Shown: piece after piece, positions 12,701 through 26,491 of the stretch | How positions within the stretch are numbered: position 1 is the first letter of the stretch | Layout: each line of letters starts with the position of its first letter | Assembly (NCBI GenBank): GCA_014706295.1 | Contig: JACSVZ010000008.1 | Span: forward strand, 14,286,159 to 14,350,158 | DNA from: Lycocorax pyrrhopterus obiensis | Taxonomy: Eukaryota > Chordata > Aves > Passeriformes > Paradisaeidae | Length of the DNA: 64,000 nucleotides | Direction: 5' to 3' | Position numbers and translations under genes: made by a program | The notes under the pieces: generated by a model | Database searches by the model: none | What the model saw: the letters and a program-made list of their open reading frames with translations, nothing else | Told to the model about the DNA's origin: nothing

Positions 12701-15700
12701 CCAGAAGACTGCATAGGAAGCCAAGACTGGAGCCTGGTGTGCTCTTTGCCCTCTTCAGCCTAGATGTTAAAGAAGCTACCTAAGAGTGCTTCACATGTCA
12801 TACAAGCAGCACAAACATGCCTGAGGCATCTCAGTTTGCAAAAAAACAGAGCCAATTTCTCTGATTTTACAGTATGCTAAATACAGCACAATAGCAAAGC
12901 TGGAGCATTCTTGAATACCTTAAGGAAATTCACATTTATGCATACAAAAACAATCTCCAAATTCAGGACAAGAAATTTGTCTCATTACCTCCTTACCTCC
13001 CATACTGGAACTCCTGGTAACCATGCTCAATTTCAGAGTATTAAGTACAAAGTAAAATGAGAGTCCTGTTCCACACTTTTTTTTCCCTGTTATCACCTAA
13101 GGAAATTAAGAGACAGGGAAAGCGCAATGTGCACTTTACTGATGTGCTTTTTAATAGCTAATGTGATATCCTAACTTAACTAAAACAACCTAATTATCTT
13201 CAATTGTGAGGAAATATAATCCCCTTCTCCTCTATTCCCCCTACCAAACCACAAACACAATCTTTCTGTTTAAAGAGAAAAGCTGGTACACTGACACACG
13301 GAAAATGGTGTCTACTGATTTACAGGTATCTCATTTAGAATTATTCATATTTTTAGTATATTTTAATGAGAGGTAGAAAGTATATAAGCTGCAGATGGGA
13401 AAAAAAAATCAACAGGAGTGGACAGAAACAAAAATCTAAATAAAGCTCGGATGATCAGACTAAAACAGGAACAAGCAGTAACATTTCTAAGTCAATTAGA
13501 AGGGAAAACACCCCCGTTCAACAGGGACAAAACCAGTGTTTTCCAAAGCCACAGTGACTGCCCAATTACTCCTCCCTTCTCCTCTGTTTGAGCATCAATT
13601 TCAGACTAGTACAGGAAAACCAGGTTAACATGATCTGAGGAAGCTTAAGAAGAGTTTTAAATGCTCACTTTTATAAATCTTTGTTTTAGTGAACGTGAAA
13701 TATAAGCAAAATAATAGCTGCTACCAAAGTTCATTCTATTTCCAAAGATACAGTAAATGCTTAAGAGTTTAAAACCTCTTTTGATCCTTTCTATAATTTT
13801 TATATTTTTTCCATGTATCTAGAACACAAGCGCTTAAAACGTTACCTTCAGCGTTATTCTAGTTACATATTCCACATATAGGCTGGATATTAAGTTGTAC
13901 AGTGGAATAATTATATTAGTTTCTAAAGAGTCTATTGTACTTAAGTAGTTTATAAAATATCAAGGTTCCATCAAGGGTGTATCTTTGTACTTACTGGGAA
14001 ACATAATGAAGAAAAACAATACAGAAAGTCAACCCAGAAAAGTTTTTAAAAGTACCATAGCAATCAATAAAAGAAAAGCAGTGTTTCCTTACTACTGCTT
14101 ATGTGCTCTTAGAACTTTGAATGAGCTATACCTCTTATAGCACCTGTTCAACTCTGATATTCACGTTCTCTTAAAAAAAATAAAAAACTCTTCAGCAAGC
14201 TACTGACTACATACATAATTATTTACCTTCAGAAGAATGTGTCCATCTGTAAAATCTATAAAAACTATATACTATTCCAGAAAATACACCTGTTTCCAGA
14301 GACTAAAAATAAGTTTTCAAAACTTCTTTATGTGCACATTGGATGTCATATTTTGCCAAGAAAACAGTTCTCCTCACTGAACAATCTTTCAAGTTACACA
14401 AGAAATGTCTGCCCCATGCATCTTGGCCAAAATTGAACTCTGAAGTTCTAAAACGCAAAATATTGATCCTTTATTAAAGCAAACAAGCTTTAGAACTTGA
14501 AGAGACAATCTAGGGATGACCCATCCTGCATTTCACCCCCTGTACCTACTAAAATGGGAGAGTGAAGTACAACATGCTTGCATCTGACAAGGATTGGACC
14601 TAAACATATAGCATGTTGATTTACACAACCATCAAAATCCTTGCTTAAACAAAGGTTCCATCTGTTGCCGTGCATTTTAGGTTAATTTTAAAAAATGAAA
14701 TTATTACAGGCCCCATTTTGCTACAAACTGAGAATGTGCATACTCTTCAGCAGATTACTTACAAGCATGGTCAGGAGTAATGCATATAAAATGGCTAATG
14801 GCAGTGTTACTCATTTTTTATTTACTACACAAATAGAGCAGACTAAAAATGAACATAAGGTCCTGCAGGGCAAACTCTGTGTTCTGTAGATATAAAAACA
14901 TTGCTCATTAAGAAAAAAAATCAGATACAGTGGCTATATTAGAGAAAAGTTAAGTGTGTAAAGAATGGAAACATACATCAAAATACAACAATTTCATATT
15001 TTCTAGGAAAAACCAACAGTAATACTGATGTTATGAGTCTCCTATTTTTCATTTAGTAGGTCTCAAAACTAAATTATTAACAGCGGACCACTCTACATCA
15101 GTCAAAAAGACTGAACACAAGACCTTTTGCCTGAGGTTAGACTCTGAGACACTCCAATCAGCACATTTAAACTCTTAAATATGATGTTGCCTTCAGTATT
15201 TTTTCTGTTTAGCTTCAAGAGCAATTTACGAGCTTATGAGAGACAGATGCCCACAGTGAAAAAATTGACCTGTCTTTTTCACAGGACGTGCAAACTTCAA
15301 GAACCTTGAACCTTTCTAATCCATCAACAAAATACTTGTCTTCAGTTGCCAGGTGGGTATTTGTAAAATAAAAATAAAAGCCACACACAATATTGAGACT
15401 AACAGCTCAACAATGAGACAGAATTCCATCAGAATACCTATATGAATCAGAATACTATATGTGCATATAGCTGCATGTGCATATTCACACAAGCAGCAGA
15501 GAGAGAACCCACGTAACAGAAACAGCATCAGCATAACAATGAAACCTCTCCAACGCAAGTTTACCCAGTTTGTTACAATAAAATAAAGTAGCACAGGTAG
15601 GATAAGCAATTAAAAATAATTTTTGAAAATATTTTAAAAAAGAAATAATGTTTGCTTCAAAGAAGACATCAGAGACTACAATGCAAAAGACTTTCGTCAA

Positions 15701-18700
15701 AGTCAACTTTTTGTACTGGCTGCTTACCTGCTAATTTAAATGTTTTTCTTGTGAATTACACTGTTCATTATGAAGATAGAGTCTCTAGTTTAACTCTGTC
15801 AGAACAGCTAGAAATGTGGAATACAGAGTTAAAGCTTTACTTTCTAAATAGTAACAATGCTAAAATACATTTGCATATTTCCAAAGGTCACACCCTACTT
15901 TTATTACAAACTGTACATATTGATAAATCCCAGCTCCAGGCAGAGGTCAGCAAAGCATGTTTGACTGGCTTCTACACACTTCATCTGTCTCCATGTGTAC
16001 CCAAGAACTGAATACTGCAGTGTGTACACATCTACAAAGTAACAGGGATCCACCAGGCTTCAACGTTTTTTACCTAGGAGAAAGCAATCCCTGATGCAAT
16101 ATGTACTCTAAGCATCACAGCTCTCTATCTGATGAAGAGGTTGTCTGGACTGAAGGGAAATTTATATGCTTAAATTATTGCAACTGCAATAGAATTATCA
16201 TATCTTTTAATCCTCAACGCTAGACTGTTCACAAAATATCAAAAGCTTTTACAGGGAGCTGCTCTCTTTCCCTCTCGTGTAGTTTCCTCTGTAGCAGGTA
16301 ACCCAAGAACATGTCAACCCCAAATATCTACTTCTTGCTGGCAAATTACAAGCAGGAACATACCTTGACTGCTTGCAGTTATAACACTTATTTAAGAAAC
16401 AAAATAAGTGGAGAAGACAGGATCACACTGAGTTATACCTTTGTAGCATAAACAGCAGTATCATAAGTCCCAAAATACTCACGGAGGTGTAGTATCATAA
16501 ATATGTGCTTATGAAAAGACTACCACAGTTTAGTATATGACAACCATTATGCCTTTTCTAGTTTAATACAAGTTACATTCACATCCAAAGATAATTGAAA
16601 AGCTCAAAATATAAGTTTTGCCAGACTGGAAGGCTGAGATGGTTCAAATGAGCATTGTTTGTTGATTGTTGCTAACTAAGATTTTAATCTTGTTTGAAAA
16701 TCTTTCAGTCTAAAAGAAAGAGGTGTAAGATACTTCTTTAAACTGAAGTGAGCTCCCCTCTGAACCAACAGCAATTTGGCAAAGAAGATGAGCTGGCACA
16801 TCAGAACACTCTATTAGTTCATGAAGACCAATAGCTTCTCTGTAAAAATATGCAAGGGCCTAATGCACTTTGACAAATGACAAAGGTTATGAAAGGACAG
16901 CTTGTGGGAGTATAATTGCTTTGTGACTTTATCACTGTTAACAGAAAGAACATCGGTAGAGAGTTAACAGCATGAAACATGAGAACAGGAATCCACCAAG
17001 ACCTTGACTCAGCAAAGCACATGAGGACATTAATTCCACTCCTGTATTACAAAACAATTAAGAACATGGTTAAGTGCATGCCATATGACTGTCATTTAAC
17101 TGGAGAAAAAAAGTCATCTTTTCAGGGGCCATGACAGTCTACATCACAGTATACATAGATACATACTACATAGATAGGTAGTACTGCTATGCTAGTATAT
17201 GTTTTCTATAGATAATGAAAGAATCCTTACCAACTTTGCTGTAGTCTTTATACAGATTATGTTGAATAACTTACAAGATGACTGTAAGTTTGCAAGGACT
17301 ACATCTTCACAGCTCTGCCCAGAACATTCAGGGTCTCCTTCCCCTGCCCCCAAAAAACCCAACATTTTCTGCATGCATCAGTTTCTCCATGTTTCTCAAA
17401 AATACTTACCAAAGCTGAGGTGTAAATCAGTTTATATTACAAGAGTTTAATGGTTTCAAAATAGAAGAGGGAGGAAAGAAATCTGACAAAGTTAAAAGGA
17501 AACTGGGGAAAGGTTGAGGCCTAGCATATATTAAATAAAAATCAATCACAATGACTTTTCAAGAATTACAATGTAAGATATAGCATACCACTGCTCAAAG
17601 TAAGGGGAAATGAGGGATAGGACTCCAAATCACATGGCAGCATTTGCTTTGTAGAGAAATAAGATATATTAACTCTTAGCTCCCTGCAAAGCACTGACTC
17701 CTGGCTGAGGCAGGACAAGAGATTCGATGCATTGCACTGAACAAGCTCAGAATGCACCATGAGCCAGAAGCCCCTGCCTTGCTCATGGGCAACACTTCCA
17801 CATACCAGTGAGGCTCCACATTTTGCTTTTGTGGGGACAGCTGCACCCTCCTCTTCTTATGTTTTTGCAGTGGCAAAGCACTTCATACAAACTCATCGGA
17901 AACATCTTGCCTGATACAACACAGAACTCCCAAATTTCACACTATTTTCTGAAAAGGCTGTGTGCCACTGCAAACCTTGCCCATCCTCCACACAACAGCA
18001 TTATCTGAAAAGGAAAATGCACACACAGTATATTCAGAAGGGTACATAAGAGGAAAAATGTTTAAATACTTACTTTATATCAAAGGTCCAATCTACACAA
18101 CAGGGAAACAAAAATTCAAAAAACAAGGGATAGGTCATTTGGAATTCATCACAGTCAACTTTGTACTGTTGGCACAATGGTTGTGCCATTTGTTTGAGGG
18201 CTTTTTAGCACAGACGTGTTGTATGAACAGTTATTTTTAGCTATGCTATTTTTCTTTTAGTAAAAAAGGATGCATTGGGTCCTCAGACACTAGGCAGAGT
18301 GCAGTTGGCTAACTATTATTCACTGTGGAAGGATCAAGCAGCATTTATTAAGTACCAATTTAGACATCGCCACAATTGGTTCTGTGCATTTTGTATTTCC
18401 TTGGAGTTAAGAATTACAACAAATTGAAAGAACTTAATTAAACAGTCGCAAAAGTCTATATTTTACCTAACTTCAAAGGAAAAGGTTTTACAAGGTTTAC
18501 ATCCCTCCCTCTGGAGTCATTTGCATACCCAGCAGCCAACAGATGCTTGATGTCCCAGCTCCCCCAGTGTCTCAGCCAAGATATCGGTATTTGGACTGAG
18601 CATTTTGCTGAAGTGACAGTCTAAGACTTCCATTAAGTCATCGCCATCTTTCCAACCACTCACATAACTAACTCACCTCCTTTTCAGCCTTACTGCCTAG

Positions 18701-19284
18701 AATTATCTGTAAAACTAGTGTAATCTACCTAACTTTCCCAGCTAGGTTTCTTTTTAACGGATTCAATGTGGGAATATTGTCAGTATTTTATTCACCTGTT
18801 TTCTTCTCTGCTGCTGCAGATAATATCACCTCAACAAATACTGTGACTGGTCGCATCCAGAGTGTTCAATAGTCAAAGATCAGTTTAACTAAGTCAGATA
18901 TCTACAAATGGAATGTTGTTTGAAAACAACCCAACTTCTTAGTAAACCCAACCCAACTTAGTAGATGCTGCTGCTACAGTTTCTCAGCAAAGGAAACTTA
19001 TTACCTCTAAATGGAATTTGCAATGAAATGTTGTGGGAGCCAGAAAATCAGTATCAACACTGCCATAGCTGCATATGGCCTCTAGTGTCACAGCAGAGAT
19101 TATTCTTGCATTACATCAACCCACATGAAGCAGCTATGTTTAAGGACTGAAGAAAATTTGTTTAACAACCATTTGTAGCTAGCATCAACAGTAAGGTCCC
19201 AAAAGACAGACATACTAGAAAATGAAAAGCAGGGGTGGGGCAATGGTGATAGAAGAAAGAAGAATCTGAATCAATACTCCTTCA

Positions 19285-19421
19285 AGAACAATTCACTGAC
19301 TGTTTATTTCAACACCATAAAAAACAATCTTTCACAAAACAGATTTGCTTGGGTAATACATGATGTCACCATAAATCTTATTTTCATCTTCTGTCACTGC
19401 CAGCAGTTTTCTTGGACTTCT
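19285..19421 (-). other. Candidate alternative last exon with poly(A) signal
   Basis: On the minus strand a long polypyrimidine tract (TTTTTCTTCCTCCCCTCCTTCAG, here split as TTTTTCTTCC then TCCCCTCCTTCAG, AG at 19423-19422) opens a segment with a 29-codon frame. It begins RSPRKLLAVTEDENK, continues IYGDIMYYPSKSVL, and stops with TGA at 19334-19332. An AATAAA poly(A) signal lies 24 nt beyond the stop (19308-19303). The acceptor, coding-like codons, stop and close poly(A) signal together look like a genuine short 3' terminal exon. I do not recognise the peptide. It is not the known LRMDA C-terminus. Cleavage is estimated near 19285. Used from a phase-1 upstream exon, the frame would instead be EKSKKTAGSDRR then stop. 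Confidence 0.3.
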
Positions 19422-22400
19422 CTGAAGGAGGGGAGGAAGAAAAACATTTTAAAATAACAATAATAAAAAAAAATAGAAGAGCCAAAACCATCTTCCAACT
19501 TTGACAGAAAAGGGCCTTTTTGTTCCTAAGACATTTGTCTTCACGTAACCCACCACCACCCTCCTGTAGGAGTCATGCAATGAGAAAGCATCACAAAGGG
19601 TTATCAAAATGCAAAGACAGTATCAATATCAACTTGCTACTCTTTCCAAACAAGAACTTCTTTCATTGTAATCTTATTTCCTCTTCAGTGAGGTAAATTA
19701 ATACTTGTTCACACTTAAAACAAGAATTAATGTCATCTATGCCAGGAGACCATTCAATAGAAAGACAGCACTGTGTGACAGAAGTCATGAACTGAAAGTA
19801 AGCTACATGTTAATAACAAAGACAAGCATACATCTTCCTCTACTTTTGCCCCTTCTTTTTGGCTTTTTATTAGATTGTGTACTGCTTTTTGCTTCTTCTT
19901 AGTCAACTAATTATTATTTGTCCACAAAATATAAATTTGTTTTTATTCTGATTACAATTCTCCACAATGACCTCTGATTATTACACAGAAATCGCTTTAA
20001 AGGACTATGATGGTTGATGAAGCATTCATGAGAAACAACAAGAAAATAGAAAAAAGCCCTTAACATAAGGATTAAGTTTAATACACTTCAAGACTTTTAT
20101 TTCTGATGGGGCTTATGAATTATAGTAAATACCACAGTATTTACCTTCATCCTCTACAGATACATAAAACATACTCTGTCTGCTTATGCAATATCATTCC
20201 TGAGCCTCCTAGTTTAAAGTTCATGACAATAACATGCACTTTTATTATATTAGACCTCTCAGCTTTAACAAGGAGAGAATAGCAACATGCTAATTTTCCC
20301 TCCCTAGTTTTCAAGTATAACTCTTCTGACATCGCAAATAGACAGCAGATGCACCATCTACAACAGACGTGCAATAAAGAATAACACATTTGTGAAGAAG
20401 TTCCACCGTGAGGTACTGAAAGCAGTAACTGTCCCATTGACTTAAAGAAAAGGCCAAAGTACAGTTATGTGCTGTAGAAACATATGGTTGGTAGGCACTA
20501 CATTACCATGTGAGATAAGATACCTGAAAGCAGAGGAAACATTTTTGCAGTCACACAGAATAGAAGAATTTGTAGAAATAAAGTGGAAACCAACACAACT
20601 GTCCATCACTGGGTCATCCAAGGTAGCAGTCAGGCAGCACAGGAGTGATTTGAGAAGAACTGAGTACAGAGCAATCAGAAAGGTTAGCAAAGTAGAGCAG
20701 CACAGAAGTTCCCTGTGTGTGCAAACCAATATACTATTCATGAAAACGTACCAAACCTAACAACTGAAATACCCACCCTGCACACTCCCAGTATCACAGC
20801 ATTCTGATAGGAGCAACAAAGCCCATTAGAACTGATGGCACAGGACAGAACCTACAAATCAGAAGATCTCAAACTACTAAAGAAATACACAACAGAACAA
20901 AACCAGTTCTGCAAGCTATTCAAAACTTAAGACTGTTCTTAGTTTATAATTGAAATTTTTATGTTGAAATTTCTCAGGCCTTTCAGGTTTCATTTTTCAA
21001 ATATCCAAGGAAAAATAAAAACAACACTAGGCTCATATTGAATGGATCCTCCATTAAGAAAAACATCTCTATTAGAAGAAGATAAATATAGATTATGTAT
21101 AGGCTAGATGTAATAAAGTTACATAGGCATTTTTTGTGACTTGTGATCAGTTATGAGTTTTAGGCTTAAACTGGATAAGATTAAATCAGAATAGTAAACA
21201 TTGCTCCTTTCCATGGTAACTTTGGTAACACCATGAAGCCCCTAGGTAGACCCCTTGCAACTACTGGATGCATCCATGCATCTGCATCCATGCTTGGCTT
21301 GGAGAATTTCTAAGCAATCATAGACAATTTCCACACCAAAACCAAAACAAAATCCCCAGAAAATAAGCATCAAAGGAAACTATTCCTGAAACTTACCATC
21401 CAAGACACTTCTACAAATTATGAAAGTGACAGATCATCAGTAAGACTGCACATCCTTGCACATTTCACCAGAAGGCCTACATACAACTTTACTGAAATTA
21501 CATCTTCAAGATTTGTTTCCTCTCCCAGTAGGAATGTTTCCAACACCCAATTTGAAAGCTTCTGCTATTGCGTCTTGTATTTCAGAGGTAACATGCTCAG
21601 GGTTTTTTTAATAATAATTTCAGTTTCAAACAACCTTGAGATTGTTATTCTCAAGTCATCTAAAGGATGTCTGGAAGCATTAGGCAGGAAAAGAACCTGC
21701 TAACCACTACTAAAAATACTACTGAAAAATATACTCCCAGAAATTAGAAACCACAACAAAGCAAAATTAATAGAAGCAGGCTGGGATTTTGATATAAAGG
21801 AGATTTATTATTACAAAATTCCCCAAGTTTGTTTATGCAGCTATCAAGACGTGGACAAAGAACTTACTCAAAGTAGCCTACATACAGTTGGAGACTACTT
21901 TATTTCTTCTATTAGTTGCATGCAGATGTGGATGTAACTTTAAAAGCTTGTAATATTTTCACAAAAACAGAGAGACAAAACTAAAAGCTGTGATGATTAC
22001 TACTCCTGAGTACTACCAAACAAATGACTTCAACAGTTACTATTTCAATAGTTAGAAGGCAAGTTCAGAGTTGCAAACATCAGCATATAAATTTAACAAA
22101 TATGTATAAGGAAGATGGATATGGAAGGAGTACAAGATCAGAAGACAGAAAACTGTTTTGCAGCACTCCAACAAAGTATTGCAGTACTTGGAAAAGGAAA
22201 CTTTTGTTTTTAAATAATCCCCCTCAATAGTCCTAAAATAACAGCACATAAAATGTTTGCAAAGTAAGCAAAGCACAACTCAGTAATTTGGATTTAAACA
22301 TTAATCTCTGCTAATATAACAAAAGAAATGTTTTATAATCAGATTCCACCTGAAATATCAACCAGTCATTCTACATAAAAATAGTGACTATAGGTAATTT

Positions 22401-24327
22401 GTTATTAAAATAGCTTTAAGAGCACCCAAGTGACCAAGGATTTTGAATGAAAAATTAAAGCCAAACAATAGGAATAACGCTTAAAATGCTATTTACGCAC
22501 CAATTGTACAGGGGGGGAGGGGAAAGGGTGAATTACAGATCTCAGAGCAGTGTTTCATTAAACTAATTGTAGTCTCAGACTACTTTCTTCTTCTCTGCTG
22601 AAATATAATCTGAAGAAGAAAAAGAAACTCAAACTAGCACAACTGAAATTTTTATAGGTCACATGGGATGCCTACTGCCATGCACCAGATGTGAGTAGGA
22701 AAAAGAAAGCGGTCAACATATGATATTAAAAACCAGTGCAGTTTCAAATATTTTAAACATGATGTCAAGTGCATTCAACAGGTCTACAAATGCACTACAT
22801 TAGCCTAAATTTAGTAGGTGATAATTGAAATCAGAGATCCAGTCATTACCACTGACATGTTTCTAAATACCACCCAATAAATTTTTGTCTGTTTCAGATT
22901 CTGCATGACAGCTGGCAGTCGGGAGGGGAATCACCCAGAGGGTATGAGAGCGCACACGTACATTTCTGTAGTCAAATTCCAGCATCTTCCCTTTCCAGAG
23001 TTAATTGAACAGTGACAATACTGTCACACAAACACATGCTCCCAAAGCAGAATTCCACAAGCTGAATGTTTTCTCCAGTCTCTTCACGGCATCTTGCTGT
23101 AAGCACTGGGTATGAAACAGGACAGTAAATTAACTAACTCCAACTGTATGTCCTGCATATGAATTTTCATGAAGAAATTAATTCAGTTCTGTTAGAGAGA
23201 CCAGATCTGGTACTACTACTTATCCGTACTGACCATCTCTTAATTTTTAGTTAGAAAAGGAAGGACGTCCATCAACAATAGAAGACACAATCTTAGCCCA
23301 CATCTTTTTTGCTGTTACCTCTGTTATTTTTATAATTATATACCATTCAACCAAAAGGAAACAAAAATTTCTTCTAAGTCTATAATGCATCCTTTCTTTT
23401 TAGTCTCTGCTGTATCATCACCTTACAATACATTCACTATCAGATAATAAAAAAATGCAGCCAAGTAACACATGAGAATAACCTATCTCTAGGATCAATT
23501 CAGATTTGGTGAGTGGACAGGTGTCAGCCATTGCTTCTCCCCCCATACAGAGGTGGTTTATGCAAGTTGGTATGAAGAGCTGATAATTATGTTTGGCATG
23601 TATAGTTAATCAACAAGGCCTCCTCACAATTCAGTTTTGCCATCTGTAAAACGCAGGGAGTGTTGTCTTTCCACTTCTCAAAGGAAACTGAACTTCAAAG
23701 CATGTGATGAAAAACTGCCTGAGAAGACACACCTGGCACTTTAGATACCAACAGCATGGCTTTTGACTGGAAATTTAAACACCTACTTAGAACCAGTGAA
23801 GGCTGGAAATGAAAAAACAAAGCTTTCACTAAAACCTTACAGGTATCCAAGGCTCACAAACCTTTGTAAACAAGCAGCAAACACTTCTTAGTTTTCACGG
23901 ATTATAATCTTTTAAAATATTGCCTAGCAAAATAAATTCCGAAGAAGTTTGAAAAGACTAGCTTTTTTAATTAAAAAATAAAGTAGGCTTTCAAGAGAAA
24001 AAAAACCTTCTCTCTTAGTATTTGTTCTACAGGAAATCTATTTACAGAGCAGCAATATTTCTTAATATAAAAGAAGCTGCATGCTACTCATTCTTAGCTT
24101 TTTAGACCCTAAGACACAGAAGACTCATAAAATTACTAGCACCTATTAGAAGTATTTAACTCTGTTACTGGTCTCAATAATTAAAACTAAATTTACAATT
24201 GACATTAACTATGGACTGAAGTAACAGAGCCAGGAGATACTTGGAGATAAACACAGTAGTCACAGACAAAAAAAAATTGAGAACCCAATATTAGATGGTG
24301 GGAAGGGGAAAAAGAACATCAGTTTGA

Positions 24328-24343
24328 TTTTTTTTTTTTTTTT
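24328..24343 (+). repeat. Poly(T) run of 16
   Basis: An uninterrupted T16 is followed within 50 bp by A-rich runs on the same strand (24373-24400). The locus is low in complexity and could form an A/T hairpin. Confidence 0.9.
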
Positions 24344-25479
24344 GCTACTCAATTAGTTGCTAGAAGCAAGTTTAAAAAAAAAATGAAAAAAAGAAAACCT
24401 ACAAAAAAATCCTACAAAGTTATGAATGACAATTCTACCTATATTAAGTAGTATCATAATTCAGAACATCTAAGATTTACTATATTGACAGCTCTATTTC
24501 AAATGCAAAACCCAAGTAACTTTAAGACTTTATTAATAAATGGTTGTTCAGAGATATCCATCTTGAAACTTCAGCTCAGCCAGCCTCACTACAGATCTAG
24601 AGTTAGTCCCTCACCAGATTGTGTCAACATAGCCCTCAAAATGCCTGAAGTTCAGACAAGGTCATTTAGAACCCAAGTGAGAGATCATTTGGGAAGGAAG
24701 GGGTTACACAGTGAGTGTCCTGTACAGCACAGGGTGGTTGTAAGGGCTGCTGAACATAAAAGTGCCAAGCTACTTTTCTTAGGAATTTTGTTATAAAGTA
24801 AAAAGTAAAACGGCAGCCTCTTACAACATTTTAATTCTATTCCCCCTTTCTACCACCTCCATTAAAACATTTTCTTCCTCTCTTTTGTGATATCCAATAT
24901 TAAAAATCATTTCTTGCAATAAAGGGATTTAGTGATTTGGGAGTAACTTTTGTATACTGTACACCCTCTAGACACCCTGAAACTATGTTAATAATTTTCT
25001 TCCTATTAATTGTCTCATCAACTCACAGCTGGCTATGCTTTTTATTTCATTATGCTATTCATCAATCTAAAATAGAACTATAACAGAAAAAGAAATTGGA
25101 ACGCAGCAATTTCAATATTTCAAAACAGATGCAAATCAACACTAGAGATGCTACATAGCATATTTTTATTGAGACAATTCTACACATGTTTGAAAAATGA
25201 ACTTGTAATAAACTCATATCCTGTGAAGGTATGTTTTTCCTTCCATCTTATGAGCTAATTATGCCAACACAACATAACATTTTCCTAAATGCCTTATAAA
25301 CTGACCCAGTTACTCAGAAAGTATTATTTTTAAATTGATGTGATAGATGCAAACTGGAACGTTCAGATTTCAATTCTGGCACCAATTCCCAGATCCCCTT
25401 CCCAAGTAATTTAAGGACTTCCTCCCGATAGTTTTTCATATTCTTTTAACTGACATTTTATCTTTATACAGTATCTCAG

Positions 25480-26000
25480 CAGAATGAACATGCACTAAAA
25501 CAATGACAGCCCTTCTTTGGCTGTCATCTCTCATTCTGGCAAAGACAGATGTCTTACACTGGCTTATGCCAATAATAGAGCCGACAAAAAACAACAGAGA
25601 CTACCTGCCTCTGATGTAAAGGCACCAATTCACATTTGTGACACTCATTTGTCAATTAACAGATTTCTTCCATTGTTGACACATGGGACTTAAAAGATGT
25701 GGGCTAGAATGTGATGAATTAAAAAAGACAGATGAGTAAGCTATGAGCTGCAAAGTAATACTATAATGTGCTTTAGATAGGAATATCAACTGACACCCCT
25801 GACAGGCCATACAAGGTTTTATTTCATTTTGCTCTGTATCTAGGCTTCATACTTTGTCTTCTTTGTTCTCTTTTCATCAAGCTCCTAACATCTCATTCTG
25901 ACAGCCAGAGACATTTAAGGCACTTTCGTTTCAAATGCAAGTTAGCATACTTGATTTGTCATTAAAATGCAAAACGATTGCCATTGCAGGTAAATGTAGG
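25480..26000. promoter_or_regulatory. Candidate conserved regulatory element in LRMDA intron 2
   Basis: This stretch has the balanced, motif-dense composition typical of vertebrate conserved non-coding elements. It contains a perfect 9-bp-arm inverted repeat ATGACAGCC-(7 nt)-GGCTGTCAT at 25503-25527, which presents two TGACAG (MEIS/TALE-type) sites head to head. Another GACAGCC lies near 25900, and there are several ATTA homeodomain cores towards 25980. There are no open frames or repeats. The call is by pattern; cross-species conservation was not tested. Confidence 0.35.
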
Positions 26001-26455
26001 TATGCTTAAAAGGTTGTATCTGCAAAGTAAAAGCTGAAAACCGTTTCTGGCTGCTTTGCTTAACTCTTTCACAAGCCTCAGAGTTTTTACAAAGCAAGTG
26101 TTACCATGCTGTAATAGAAGTGTAGCAGCACCTGCAGTTTGATACAGGGTACACTTTAGTATATTTAAATAACATAAAATCTTAAAGTTACAATGTCAAG
26201 CACAGAGAGGTACTGTCAAGTTTACACATGGAGCCTTAGCATGACTCACACAACAATCTGAAAAGAGTCTATCACGGAAAGCTTTCTGGGGTCAAAGCTC
26301 TCTACTACCTAGACACCAAGGAGGAAAAGAGGGGGAGATTTGTTTACTCTTTTTAATACACTAGTTGTGGTTGAGTTAGCTGGAATCACCAGAAAGGGAA
26401 TTTCAGCAGCAATTTGCTTTTTCTTTCAATGCTCACTTAGAGACATGAGGCCCTT

Positions 26456-26491
26456 AAAATAAACAAATAAATAAATAAATACATACATACA
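26456..26491 (+). repeat. (AAAT)n then (ACAT)n microsatellite
   Basis: A tetranucleotide tract of AAAT/AAAC units passes into CATA units (ATACATACATAC). It is short and interrupted. Confidence 0.95.
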
